Shown here: positions 8,957 through 17,500 of the stretch, in pieces
How the letters are laid out: the number at the start of each line of letters is the position of its first letter
Position numbering within the stretch: position 1 is the stretch's first letter
Assembly: GCA_946544235.1 (NCBI GenBank)
Contig: CAMNMC010000117.1
Location: 1 to 38,442 of the forward strand
DNA: 38,442 nucleotides
Source of the DNA: an uncultured Lachnospiraceae bacterium
GTDB lineage: Bacteria; Bacillota; Clostridia; Lachnospirales; Lachnospiraceae
Direction: 5' to 3'
Notes under the pieces: generated by a model
The model's database searches: none
What the model saw: only the letters and a program-made list of their open reading frames with translations
Told to the model about the DNA's origin: nothing
Translations under genes and position numbers: made by a program

Positions 8957-10789
8957 TTATTCTTCAACATCCGAATCAACAGGTCTGTTTGGATTCCTGT
9001 TTGGATTGCGGTTCGAATTCCTTTTTGGATTACGATTAGGATTTCTGTTTGGATTCTTTGACGCCGGATTTGCTGCAGGTCTTGCACCAGGTCTCGTTGT
9101 CGATGTTGCAGGAGTCCTTCTTGCATTTGCTGATGCATTTTCTCTGCCGTCTCCATATACGACAGGAGTACCCTGTCTCTCAACATCTATGAATCCGCCC
9201 GGCTGAACCGTGCTTCTTGAAATAGCCTCATCAATTGTCTTGTTGAAATCCTTTTCAGCCTGTCTTACAGCCTGCTGTGTCGGGCTGACTCTCTTCTCTG
9301 TCTGTTCAGTAACAGGTGTAAGAACAGTTTTCTCCATTCCCGACTGAGACGCTGCTGCAGGTTTCTGAGCCTGTGCTCCCGCAGGTCTCTGTGCAGGGTT
9401 CTGTCCTGCCGTTCCTGCCGTTTTCTGAACCTGTGCTTCTCTCTGTGCACCTGCAGGTTTCTGTGCCTGACCTGCCGTTCCCGCAGGTCTCTGTGCAGGG
9501 TTCTGTCCTGCCGTTCCTGCCGGTTTCTGAGCTGATCTCAGATTATCAGTCCTTGCAATATCCTGAGGCTGTGCTGCACTCATGGATTTCTGAACCATAG
9601 GATTCTGGAGCTCGCCTGCCGGTCTCTGTGCAGGATTCTGTCCTGCTATGCCTGCCGGCTTCTGTGTCTGACCTGCCGGTCTCTGAACTGTTTTATCTTC
9701 AGCTCCGGCCTGTCCTGCCTGAGCATTTGAGCCACCCTGTGCCTGCTGTGCTGCAAGCGCAGCCTGTTTTCTCTTCTCAGTCTCCATATGACGCTGTTTA
9801 ATCTCTGCTGGTGTCTGAGGTCTTCTGACTGCTTCAGGATTCTTTGCCTCAAGTGCTGCTCTTGCTGCAGCTGCCTTTCTCATCCTAGCAGCCTTCTCGA
9901 TATCCTCTCCGAACTTTGGAACAGCCTTGACATAGTAATAGTATTCATCATCCTCAAACTGAACTCTCTCAGTCTTCCTGTAATCGATGAAGCCCTTACA
10001 GAACTGAAATACAAGTACGAAGATAAGTCCAAACAGGGTAGCCATTACAATGCTTCCCATATCAAACTTATAGCCCACCTTCTTGCCAACAGCAGAAAAT
10101 GCGATTATATTTACGATTGCTCCGGCTCCGATACCGATATACTGAGAAAACTTGAACGGAAGCCTATATACTATTCCCGCAATAAATATGGTAACCGCAA
10201 AGGCACCGATAATTGCGATCATTTCCTTGTTATCCTTAAAATAATCCCTTATCTGATTGAAAACCTCAACCTTGTCAGGATCGGCAGCAAATCTGAGAGA
10301 CACATCAATATCCTTCAGAACCTGTCCGAAATAATAAATAACAATACCCAGAGCAGCAGGAACAATACCCGCCATGCCTGCGATAACTGCTATAAACAGT
10401 GGCAGGATGCCCGAGAATGACATATACGTGAAAACAAAAGCAAGCAGAAGTATATAGCAATGCTTCGGGAAGAATCTGAGATAACAGCAGTACATTGCGA
10501 CGAAGAGGATCACAAAGAAGAGACCCGCTTCCATGCTGACTGCAAAGGCATTGACGCTTATCACCGCACCGATCACGAACAGCATAAATGCATCCGGCAT
10601 AAGTGCACAGAGTATCGAGATAAGCAATACAAATATTTCCTTGCTGAAAAGTTTTGAATAGGTGAATACCTTATTTATCGACGTAAATACTATGAATGAC
10701 CAGATAAGCCTTATGACAGGAATAAGTATGTCATCGAAGTTTCTGATAAAATTTCTAATTTTATTTTTGATCTTTACTAGATCCTTCAT
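8957..10789 (-). CDS. Polytopic membrane protein with long Pro/Ala/Gln/Asn-rich tail, function unknown
   Basis: Not recognised. The first 280 residues contain about eight or nine hydrophobic helices. A charged region follows (KAAAARAALEAKNPEAVRRPQ), then a low-complexity cytosol-type tail: variants of PAGTAGQNPAQRPAG between about residues 360 and 475, and an Asn-Pro-Asn-Arg run near the C-terminus (about 580-605) before the acidic end PVDSDVEE. GGAGAG lies 7 nt before ATG 10789. The start overlaps the end of the upstream 172-residue membrane protein by 29 nt, and cdaA follows, so these four or five genes probably form one operon. A role linked to c-di-AMP or the cell envelope is only a guess from position. 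Confidence 0.8.
   Translation of the reverse strand: MKDLVKIKNKIRNFIRNFDDILIPVIRLIWSFIVFTSINKVFTYSKLFSKEIFVLLISILCALMPDAFMLFVIGAVISVNAFAVSMEAGLFFVILFVAMYCCYLRFFPKHCYILLLAFVFTYMSFSGILPLFIAVIAGMAGIVPAALGIVIYYFGQVLKDIDVSLRFAADPDKVEVFNQIRDYFKDNKEMIAIIGAFAVTIFIAGIVYRLPFKFSQYIGIGAGAIVNIIAFSAVGKKVGYKFDMGSIVMATLFGLIFVLVFQFCKGFIDYRKTERVQFEDDEYYYYVKAVPKFGEDIEKAARMRKAAAARAALEAKNPEAVRRPQTPAEIKQRHMETEKRKQAALAAQQAQGGSNAQAGQAGAEDKTVQRPAGQTQKPAGIAGQNPAQRPAGELQNPMVQKSMSAAQPQDIARTDNLRSAQKPAGTAGQNPAQRPAGTAGQAQKPAGAQREAQVQKTAGTAGQNPAQRPAGAQAQKPAAASQSGMEKTVLTPVTEQTEKRVSPTQQAVRQAEKDFNKTIDEAISRSTVQPGGFIDVERQGTPVVYGDGRENASANARRTPATSTTRPGARPAANPASKNPNRNPNRNPKRNSNRNPNRNPNRPVDSDVEE
8982..9061 (-). repeat. Short tandem repeats encoding Asn-Pro-Asn-Arg run
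   Basis: Imperfect 12-nt units (plus-strand core GTTTGGATTCCT) run through the 3' end of the 610-residue membrane protein gene and encode repeated Asn-Pro-Asn-Arg. Such repeats are prone to slippage, so length may vary between strains. Confidence 0.6.
9340..9700 (-). repeat. Imperfect repeats encoding the Pro-Ala-Gly/Gln-Asn-Pro segment
   Basis: Units such as CTGCCGTTCCTGCCG and GGTCTCTGTGCAGG recur several times on the plus strand at 9380-9420, 9470-9520 and 9615-9660. They encode variants of PAGTAGQNPAQRPAG. One pair of copies, about 60 nt long, is nearly identical, pointing to recent duplication. Confidence 0.6.
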
Positions 10790-11279
10790 GATCTTTCTCT
10801 CCTTTGTCTCGTCCTGAAATGCTCATATCAAGGTCATCAATATCGCCCCCGATACTGCTGCTAACCTTGAACTTCGTAGTATCGGTAGTCTCAAGTCTCT
10901 CATAATATTCAATGAGCCTTCTCAGATTGCCGTTATACTCAACAAGTCCCGGTTTAGCCTTGTAATATCTGTAAGAATATGCTGCAAAAGCAACAAGTTC
11001 AAATACCAACAGGAATATGCAGTAATTCATCATCAGCTTACTTACAAGCTTAAAGTAATTTGCCGATCCAAATTCAGAAAGATATTTTTCAAAGTTTACA
11101 AACACCGATGCCAATACGAACAGCCAGAAGCATAATGTCGATGTAACAAGAGTTTTCAGAAGGTTATATTTGATGTAATCCTCTCTGAAATACTTTGCCA
11201 GAGCCAGACCCTCATGCTCATTATTCTTTTCGTAAATAGCGATCCTGGTCATTATCCTGACCTTTTCATTATCAACCAT
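10761..11279 (-). CDS. Small membrane protein, function unknown
   Basis: 172 residues, not recognised. A charged N-terminus (about 1-40) is followed by two hydrophobic helices (about 43-62 and 86-104), then a hydrophilic C-terminal half rich in Asp, Ser and Lys that ends EKDHEGSSKDQK. The ribosome site upstream of ATG 11279 is weak (GGGAC, 11 nt); an in-frame Met at residue 10 is an alternative. The 3' end overlaps the following membrane protein gene by 29 nt, which implies co-translation and perhaps a complex. A large hairpin lies just upstream (11331-11402). Confidence 0.7.
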   Translation of the reverse strand: MVDNEKVRIMTRIAIYEKNNEHEGLALAKYFREDYIKYNLLKTLVTSTLCFWLFVLASVFVNFEKYLSEFGSANYFKLVSKLMMNYCIFLLVFELVAFAAYSYRYYKAKPGLVEYNGNLRRLIEYYERLETTDTTKFKVSSSIGGDIDDLDMSISGRDKGEKDHEGSSKDQK

Positions 11280-11330
11280 TTTTACAAGTCCCGCCTGATT
11301 TTATTATCATTCTTCTTTATATGCATCTGA

Positions 11331-11402
11331 TGATTCACATACACATATGTCTCTGAGGGCGTATTTGGCTACAACCGAAGAGATATATGTGTATGTGAAT
11401 CA
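11331..11402. repeat. Hairpin A with conserved apical sequence
   Basis: Arms 11331-11354 and 11379-11402 are 24 nt each with one mismatch that is a G-U pair in one of the two RNA orientations. The 24-nt loop (11355-11378) reads GAGGGCGTATTT then GG then CTACAACCGA. The same loop sequence caps hairpins at 18454-18526 and 18577-18647. This hairpin and the next one fill most of the 303-nt gap 11280-11582. Confidence 0.75.
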
Positions 11403-11416
11403 CATTAACACATATA

Positions 11417-11456
11417 AAGATAAAGGGCATAGTATTACAACTATACCCTTTATCTT
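11417..11456 (-). terminator. Hairpin downstream of the symporter gene, possible terminator
   Basis: 16-nt arms (11417-11432 and 11441-11456, core AAGATAAAGGG/CCCTTTATCTT) with an 8-nt loop pair completely on the minus-strand RNA if one U-G pair is allowed. It lies 126 nt past the symporter stop codon. No good U-run follows, so factor-independent termination is doubtful. Confidence 0.45.
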
Positions 11457-11582
11457 ATGTTATCTGATTGAAAAAATCAAGTGTTAGTTAGTTTTTAAAC
11501 TATTAATATCCTTTAATATTTTATTATCCGTCACAGCCCTTTTTAAGGTTCCTCTTAACGGCACGGATCATTAAGTATTTTC

Positions 11583-13148
11583 CTACTCAGACTCTTCCTC
11601 AAGAGATGTCTTGCTGTGTACCACAACAGTCCTGTCATAGCACTTGAAGAGCTCTTCCATCTTCTCCTTGTTCGGCTTAGGTGTTACAAGGCTGACAAGC
11701 GGAACAATGATAAGTCCTGCGATCATTGTAAGAGCACCTGCATTGATAGGTGATTCAATGATAGGATGTCCTGCCTGAGATGCAAAAACGTTAGCAAGTG
11801 TAAATCCAACGCCTACGATGTAGCTTGCCCATACAGAAGCCTTGGTGATCTTCTTAGAGTAGAGACCAAACATGAACGGTGCAAGGAAGGCACCTGCAAG
11901 TGCACCCCATGAAACGCCCATCAGCTGTGCGATAAATGTAGGTGGGTTGAATGCGATAACAACTGAAAGTGCAACGAATACAACTACGAAAACCTGCATA
12001 AGTCTTACCTGAGTCTTGTCCTTCATCTCCTTACCTACTGTCGGCTTGATAAGGTCAAGTGTAAGTGTTGAGCTTGATGTGAGTACAAGTGATGAAAGTG
12101 TTGACATTGATGCTGAAAATACAAGTACAACAACGATACCGATAAGTATGTCAGGAAGTGTCGAAAGCATCGTAGGAACAACATTGTCGTATGCTATTTT
12201 ACCATTTTCAAGCACGATGCCCGGCTCATCACCGAAGAGACGTCCGAAACCACCGAGGAAATAGCATCCACCTGCAACAACGATTGCAAAGAATGTAGAA
12301 ACGATGGTACCTGTCTTGATAGACTTCTCATCCTTGATGGCATAGAATTTGTGAACCATCTGAGGAAGTCCCCATGTTCCGAGAGATGTAAGTATTACAA
12401 CTCCGAGGAGGTTGAGAGGATCCGGTCCGAAGAAGCTCGCGAAGAGACCCTGGCTTCCCTGAAGAGGTCCGGTTGTAACTGCTGACTCAACAGGAATATT
12501 TGAAAGGTCCTTAAGTGCCGCAAGGAAACCGCCCTTTCCTGAAAGAACTGCTGCAATAACTGCGCAGATACCGATCAGCATAATGATACCCTGAATGAAA
12601 TCGTTGAGCGCTGTTGCCATGTAACCGCCGACAACAACGTAAACGCCTGTAAGAAGCGCCATAACGATGATACATATCTTGTAATCAACATCGAAAGCCA
12701 TTCCGAAAAGTCTTGAAAGGCCGTTATAAACGCCTGCCGTATATGGAACAAGGAATACGAAAGCAATGATAGATCCTGTCAGTCTGAGTGCCTTGGAATC
12801 AAATCTCTTACCGAAATATTCCGGCATGGTTCTTGCATCGAGCGCCTGTGTCATGATCCTTGTTCTTCTACCAAGAACAAGCCATGCGAGAAGGCTTCCT
12901 ATAAATGCATTTCCTATACCTATCCAGGTTGATGAAAGACCGTATTTCCATCCGAACTGTCCTGCGTATCCGATGAATACAACAGAAGAAAAATACGATG
13001 TACCGAATGCGAAAGCTGATATCCACGGTCCGACTGTTCGTCCGCCGAGTACGTAATCATTTACACTCTTAGCCTTCTTTCTGGAATAAAATCCAACGCC
13101 GATCATGACGCTGAAAAACACAACGAGTAACGCGATTTTGATTGCCAT
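11583..13148 (-). CDS. Sodium:solute symporter family transporter
   Basis: 521 residues, about 13 membrane helices, consistent with the SSS family (Na+-coupled uptake; relatives of PutP, PanF and SGLT). Visible family signatures are KKAKSVNDYVLGGRTVGPW (about 24-42), FGTSYFSSVVFIGYAGQ (about 48-64) and GGYMATALNDFIQGIIML (about 177-194). The N-terminal helix, inter-helix loops and length are intact. The substrate cannot be read from sequence; amino acid or short organic acid are equally possible. GGGG lies 9 nt before the ATG. It is transcribed alone from a strong promoter at 13272-13300. Confidence 0.92.
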   Translation of the reverse strand: MAIKIALLVVFFSVMIGVGFYSRKKAKSVNDYVLGGRTVGPWISAFAFGTSYFSSVVFIGYAGQFGWKYGLSSTWIGIGNAFIGSLLAWLVLGRRTRIMTQALDARTMPEYFGKRFDSKALRLTGSIIAFVFLVPYTAGVYNGLSRLFGMAFDVDYKICIIVMALLTGVYVVVGGYMATALNDFIQGIIMLIGICAVIAAVLSGKGGFLAALKDLSNIPVESAVTTGPLQGSQGLFASFFGPDPLNLLGVVILTSLGTWGLPQMVHKFYAIKDEKSIKTGTIVSTFFAIVVAGGCYFLGGFGRLFGDEPGIVLENGKIAYDNVVPTMLSTLPDILIGIVVVLVFSASMSTLSSLVLTSSSTLTLDLIKPTVGKEMKDKTQVRLMQVFVVVFVALSVVIAFNPPTFIAQLMGVSWGALAGAFLAPFMFGLYSKKITKASVWASYIVGVGFTLANVFASQAGHPIIESPINAGALTMIAGLIIVPLVSLVTPKPNKEKMEELFKCYDRTVVVHSKTSLEEESE

Positions 13149-13271
13149 TTTTTCATACCCCTTACACTTTTTCTTGTTTGATGCCCTTCATGTGCATACA
13201 GTGCCTAAGCTTACACACTCGTTATGGTCGCGATTTTCTCCGCACTTTATCGCACTAAAGCACCAAAGTGT

Positions 13272-13300
13272 ATTCTAACTGCACAGGGTCTTTTTGTCAA
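13272..13300 (-). promoter_or_regulatory. Near-consensus sigma-A promoter of the symporter gene
   Basis: On the minus strand TTGACA (13300-13295), 17 nt, TAGAAT (13277-13272). It starts about 20 nt after the nitroreductase stop codon and leaves a leader of roughly 115 nt. The leader contains a repeated GCACTTTA/GCACTAAA pair (about 13241-13260) of unknown meaning. Confidence 0.8.
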
Positions 13301-13320
13301 CAGCAAAATACGTTTTCCGG

Positions 13321-13983
13321 TTATAAAACCTTCTTCCCCGTAACAACCTCAAAATTATATTTAACAATACCCAGATCAACCTTCGCAAAAGGGCCTCTCT
13401 TAGCTGTGATCGTTACATTATCACCATCTAAGGTTACAAAGAATTTCTGCTGATTTAGAGCAGTCGGTGCCATCATGGCAGCCTTCATTCCATTCCTGAA
13501 CCACTTAGGCATCTCCTCTTCCGGAACATTACACAGCTTGCTAACCGGCTTGGATTTATGCTTTACGCCCTCGGTTTCGCCATAGCCAAATGCAATTACG
13601 CAGACTATCTTCTCTCCCTTCTCAGCATCAGCCTTGCATTTTCCCTTGCCATAAGAGCCTCCGACCCAGCATGTATTCAGACCGATCTCCTGCGCCTTAA
13701 GAACCATCTTCTGTCCATAATACCCACACTTTTCATCCAGATCAGGGAGTCCTTTGTCACCGACAAGCGCTATATAATTATAAGCATTTTTAAACCTTCC
13801 ATAATGTGCAAGTAGTGTCTTGAAGCACTCCGGATCATCATAGATCACCTGAAACTTCAGTCCGGTCTCTTTGTTTATCTCTTCCGCCATTTCGTCCAAA
13901 ACAGCCCGAACCTCTTCATCTATCGGCATATCCTTAAACTGCCTTACACTGTGTCTTTCTTTTATAAGATCCTTAATATCCAT
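13321..13983 (-). CDS. Nitroreductase family protein
   Basis: 220 residues. The N-terminal FMN-phosphate motif ERHSVRQF (about 8-15), the central GLNTCWVGG (about 97-105) and MMAPTALNQQKFFV (about 169-182) are typical of the NAD(P)H-dependent, FMN-binding nitroreductase superfamily. The C-terminal third resembles the putative Tm nitroreductase-like subgroup common in Clostridia. The physiological substrate is unknown. AAAGGAA precedes ATG 13983. It has its own upstream gap (13984-14094) with a 10-bp direct repeat, and ends just before the symporter promoter, so it is probably a separate transcript. Confidence 0.85.
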   Translation of the reverse strand: MDIKDLIKERHSVRQFKDMPIDEEVRAVLDEMAEEINKETGLKFQVIYDDPECFKTLLAHYGRFKNAYNYIALVGDKGLPDLDEKCGYYGQKMVLKAQEIGLNTCWVGGSYGKGKCKADAEKGEKIVCVIAFGYGETEGVKHKSKPVSKLCNVPEEEMPKWFRNGMKAAMMAPTALNQQKFFVTLDGDNVTITAKRGPFAKVDLGIVKYNFEVVTGKKVL

Positions 13984-14005
13984 TTCCTTTCACACCTCCG
14001 TTATA

Positions 14006-14032
14006 ATAATCGTAACTATAGAATAATCGTAA
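14006..14032. repeat. 10-bp direct repeat upstream of the nitroreductase gene
   Basis: ATAATCGTAA occurs at 14006-14015 and again at 14023-14032, 17 nt apart, 23-49 nt before the nitroreductase start. Two identical half-sites in a short promoter region suggest a transcription factor site. The region is AT-rich, so chance is possible. Confidence 0.3.
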
Positions 14033-14094
14033 TTATCACATAATAATTTAATTCTCATCCATTGTTCTATAATTATTCAAACTTCGCAAACTTA

Positions 14095-16362
14095 TCATCC
14101 GATCAGCTTCTTTACCTCTTCCTCGGAAATACTGTCCCCTCTGAATCTCACCAGATAATACCTGTCGAGCAGTTTTTTTAGTTTTTTCTTAGCCTCCGAA
14201 TCCTCTGCATATTGAATATACTCATACAGCGATGTTGAATTGGCTTTGAGCTTTTCCTTCTCCTCCTTGGACTTTATTCTCTTCTCTATTTCCCTGCACT
14301 TTACTCTCACGATCTCCTGGAGCTTTCTTTCCGGAGGAAGGCTATAGAATATTATCTTTCTCACGACTATCACAACAAGAATGAAGAATACCACTGCCGC
14401 AAGTATTATTCCGATATAAAGAAGTATAAGTCCTAGAACCTTTTTGAATTCAGACGTCTCCTTTTTATTCTCTGGTTCTTCAGTAGTTTCAGTGATTACG
14501 CCGCTGTTTGATATCTGATCACCCGGTTCATAACTTGACTGATCCATCTCGACACTGACTCCTGTAGGTTCGAAAGGAACCCAGCCGACTCCTCTGATAT
14601 AAGCCTCCGGCCAGGCATGAGCATCACTGCTCATTACCATGGTAGTTCTGTAATTGTAATGATAGCCGCTGACGTATCTCGAAGGAACTCCGGCAATTCT
14701 CAGCATGATAACCATTGCCGATGCAAAATGAACGCAGTATCCCTTCTGCACTTCGAACAAAAATGCATCAACATAATTATCATAGCCTCTGAGATCGACC
14801 TTTTTATTGTATTTATAATGCGTGTGAAGATATTTCTCAATTGCGAGAGCCTTGTCGTAAGGATTGTCAAGTCCATCCGTGATACTCCTGACAAGTTCCT
14901 CCATTCTTTCCGTAGCCATTGATGTATCAAGATAACGGTCTATATCATATTCGCTGACGTACAGATAACTGTTATCATAACCCTGCTTATCCGGAATTGG
15001 CTTTGAAGCGTTAATGGCCTTGATATACCCATCCCAGTACTCGGCACGCTCAGACAGCATCCGGTATCGGGCCAGAGCAAACAATTCACTCGTAATCATG
15101 CTATTGTCTGTCTGCGCATCTGTAGCAGTCGCTCTGTCGTCTCCCTGTGAACCGTAATCATTTCCCGGTGAACCGGCCTCATCACCCTGCTCATCCGCAG
15201 CAGTCTCGAGCTCATACAGTTTATTGAAATAATCCATGAGTTCTTCCCGCGTATATATTTTATTTCCGCCTTCTTCACCTGTATATATCAGCTTCTCATA
15301 AACCGGATCTGTTCTGTCAATGGTCAGGTATTTAACCTTGTAATTGAAACCTTTTGTCTTCTTACCTTCAGACTCAACATTTTGTATGACATTAATACTG
15401 ATGATATTTTCCGGACAGATGATATCTTCTGTCCTGAGCAAAGTATATTCTATCTCAGCGGTCTCGATCCCGACAAAGCTGCTTGCTTCCTCCGGACTTA
15501 TACCTGCATTTATAAGGCCGTTCACCAGATAAAATGCCCAGTCATAACAAGTCACTTCCTGATCTTCCTTACGCATCAGTCCTCCGGAACACACCGTTAC
15601 AAAGCGTGAACCCTTCAGATAGATCGGGCCGCCTCCGCTGTCTCTCCTGAAGGTGATCTCCCCACGATATTTTGTACTGAGTGCACCCTGGAGCGTGCCG
15701 TCTCCGGAGTAGCCCGTAAAAAAATTATCCGTTTTTTTATTTCTTTTATCATAATCTTCCTTATCAAATTCTGAAACCTTAGCTATATTATCTATGAAAC
15801 GTTTCACCAGGGTCCATTTAATCGGTCCCTTATTGATCGGAAGCAACACAGCAAACATCAGAAGCATTACAGGTATTATATATGCATCTGCATTATTTCT
15901 GATAAGCCGGCCGAGAGCATAGATGGTTCCTACCACCAGAAAGCCGACCAGCAGCCTGTTATCTGTCTGCCTTACGCACCAGAAAACAATATTTACCAGC
16001 ATAAATACAGCAAAGCCCGTTCTCTTAAACAGTCTGCTGAGTATGAAAAATACAAACAGCGAGACAAACGGTACTGCTATATTTATGGTCAGCACGCTGT
16101 CTCTGTAAATAACCATGAGCAGAGCCGCTGCTGTTAATAATACCGCCGGAACCCAGCCTGTTTTCCTGTAATATGCCATTATCAGTATGATCCCACAGAA
16201 AAAGAAGAGATAACAGCAGCCAAATAAAAGGTTCAGATCCTTCACTCCCAGATTTTTGAGCATGAAAAAACCCAGAAAGAATGTAATGATCCCTCCCGGC
16301 AGTAAAGAAACGATCTGCTCCGACGCTCTGCTCTCTTCAGTTTTGTTACTGTTGATCATCAT
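14095..16362 (-). CDS. Transglutaminase-like membrane protein (TgpA-type)
   Basis: About 755 residues. Five or six N-terminal membrane helices fill residues 20-185. A long extracytoplasmic part follows, with a transglutaminase-like (papain-fold) core, then a membrane helix near 645-668 and a cytosolic charged tail. The core shows GYCVHFASAMVIMLRIAGVPSRYVSGY with the nucleophile Cys, SSDAHAWPEAYI with the His, and WVPFEPT, where Glu stands in the usual Asp position. The start is ATG 16362 or 16359; it overlaps the end of the DUF58 gene, implying coupling. MoxR, DUF58 and transglutaminase genes commonly cluster and are thought to act in envelope or protein-complex maturation. The substrate is unknown. 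Confidence 0.88.
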   Translation of the reverse strand: MMINSNKTEESRASEQIVSLLPGGIITFFLGFFMLKNLGVKDLNLLFGCCYLFFFCGIILIMAYYRKTGWVPAVLLTAAALLMVIYRDSVLTINIAVPFVSLFVFFILSRLFKRTGFAVFMLVNIVFWCVRQTDNRLLVGFLVVGTIYALGRLIRNNADAYIIPVMLLMFAVLLPINKGPIKWTLVKRFIDNIAKVSEFDKEDYDKRNKKTDNFFTGYSGDGTLQGALSTKYRGEITFRRDSGGGPIYLKGSRFVTVCSGGLMRKEDQEVTCYDWAFYLVNGLINAGISPEEASSFVGIETAEIEYTLLRTEDIICPENIISINVIQNVESEGKKTKGFNYKVKYLTIDRTDPVYEKLIYTGEEGGNKIYTREELMDYFNKLYELETAADEQGDEAGSPGNDYGSQGDDRATATDAQTDNSMITSELFALARYRMLSERAEYWDGYIKAINASKPIPDKQGYDNSYLYVSEYDIDRYLDTSMATERMEELVRSITDGLDNPYDKALAIEKYLHTHYKYNKKVDLRGYDNYVDAFLFEVQKGYCVHFASAMVIMLRIAGVPSRYVSGYHYNYRTTMVMSSDAHAWPEAYIRGVGWVPFEPTGVSVEMDQSSYEPGDQISNSGVITETTEEPENKKETSEFKKVLGLILLYIGIILAAVVFFILVVIVVRKIIFYSLPPERKLQEIVRVKCREIEKRIKSKEEKEKLKANSTSLYEYIQYAEDSEAKKKLKKLLDRYYLVRFRGDSISEEEVKKLIG

Positions 16363-17461
16363 AGGCTTTCTTAAATACACATCCGTCTTCTAAAAAGAGA
16401 ATAACACTTGCAAAACCGGCCGAAGCCACTTCGAGCATTTCCTTCTCATGACCAGCTGCAGTCTTCTGACCGACCCTGTCAGGCACATTACTGTAAAACT
16501 CTCTGAAGCTGACCGGGCTGTCTATCAGATACGACTGAACACCGGCATTGTAATAATACAAAACAAACGGCTTTTTATTCATTCCGAAATAGTTTCCCAC
16601 AGAAACCAGATATTCGAGAAAACTGTCTCTATTCTCCATCATTTCAATCGACCCGTCCAAGGCTTCAGTGACGGCCGCTATACAGAGTATATCAATCTCC
16701 TGCTTTTCCGGAATTCTGACATACATCTCGCCGGTTCTTGCATAATTCTTCCAGTGCACATCCGAAAGTCTGTCGCCCGGAATGTATTTTCTGATATCAT
16801 TTCCGAGATTTTCTTCGGGTGAATTTATACTGAAGCGATTGCCGCCCTTTTTGAGTTCGTTCAGCTTTCGTATCTCATCATCGGAAAGTGTTTTGATAAA
16901 AGGAAGAACACTTATCCTGACCGGCAGTTTTATCCTGAACTTCCAGGTTATGATGTCAAACATATCCTGAACCGAATAAGCCGTGATTCCCACATCATAG
17001 CTTCCGGCGTATTTAACGGTAATACAGGTATCTATCTCCTTCCGTTCCCTCGAAGAGAGGCTGAAGCTCTCCCCGGTGAAATCATCCGTGAAATTCATAA
17101 GCTTGTCATCATAATAAAACTTAAGTCCGCCGATCGGGAGCCAGCCTGTATTTTCCACCATGAAACTGTATTTTTCAGCTGTGGCCTTCTTGAACAGCTT
17201 ATGCTCCGTTTCCTGGAAGAAGCTAAGCGCTATCGCTGAATATAAAATATATATAATGGATACAGGAAGGTATAATAAAAGAACATAAAACACTATGTAA
17301 GAAAAGGCTCCACCGCGTAAGCTTACATTTACCGTCGCCAGAATAAGAAGCAGCAGGTAGATGTATAATGGCAGCCTTTTCCTGTTAAATATTTTATGTT
17401 CTGTATTATTGTTCATGTTGGAAGTATTCATTTGTTTTATTCGATCAAAAAAACTGATCAT
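16346..17461 (-). CDS. DUF58 domain protein
   Basis: About 371 residues. Two adjacent hydrophobic helices lie near the N-terminus (about 30-48 and 52-72), followed by a beta-rich segment and a vWA-like DUF58 domain. The family signature is clear: DIRKYIPGDRLSDVHWKNYARTGEMYVR (about residues 217-244). ATG 17461 is used; a TTG one codon earlier has no better ribosome site. It follows the MoxR gene by 39 nt and overlaps the transglutaminase gene by 17 nt. DUF58 proteins are presumed partners of MoxR ATPases; the exact role is not established. Confidence 0.9.
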   Translation of the reverse strand: MISFFDRIKQMNTSNMNNNTEHKIFNRKRLPLYIYLLLLILATVNVSLRGGAFSYIVFYVLLLYLPVSIIYILYSAIALSFFQETEHKLFKKATAEKYSFMVENTGWLPIGGLKFYYDDKLMNFTDDFTGESFSLSSRERKEIDTCITVKYAGSYDVGITAYSVQDMFDIITWKFRIKLPVRISVLPFIKTLSDDEIRKLNELKKGGNRFSINSPEENLGNDIRKYIPGDRLSDVHWKNYARTGEMYVRIPEKQEIDILCIAAVTEALDGSIEMMENRDSFLEYLVSVGNYFGMNKKPFVLYYYNAGVQSYLIDSPVSFREFYSNVPDRVGQKTAAGHEKEMLEVASAGFASVILFLEDGCVFKKAYDDQQ

Positions 17462-17500
17462 CAATTACTCTGTTTAGATCTTCCGATCCCCTTGACCGGA

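Noticed and set aside
8982-9700. CRISPR-like repeats
   Set aside because: The repeats are imperfect, in frame, encode Pro/Ala/Asn-rich protein, and have no unique spacers or cas genes nearby.
9788-10420. A 210-codon plus-strand frame opposite the membrane protein gene
   Set aside because: No ribosome site, unusual composition, and it runs against a clear coding frame with a good start.
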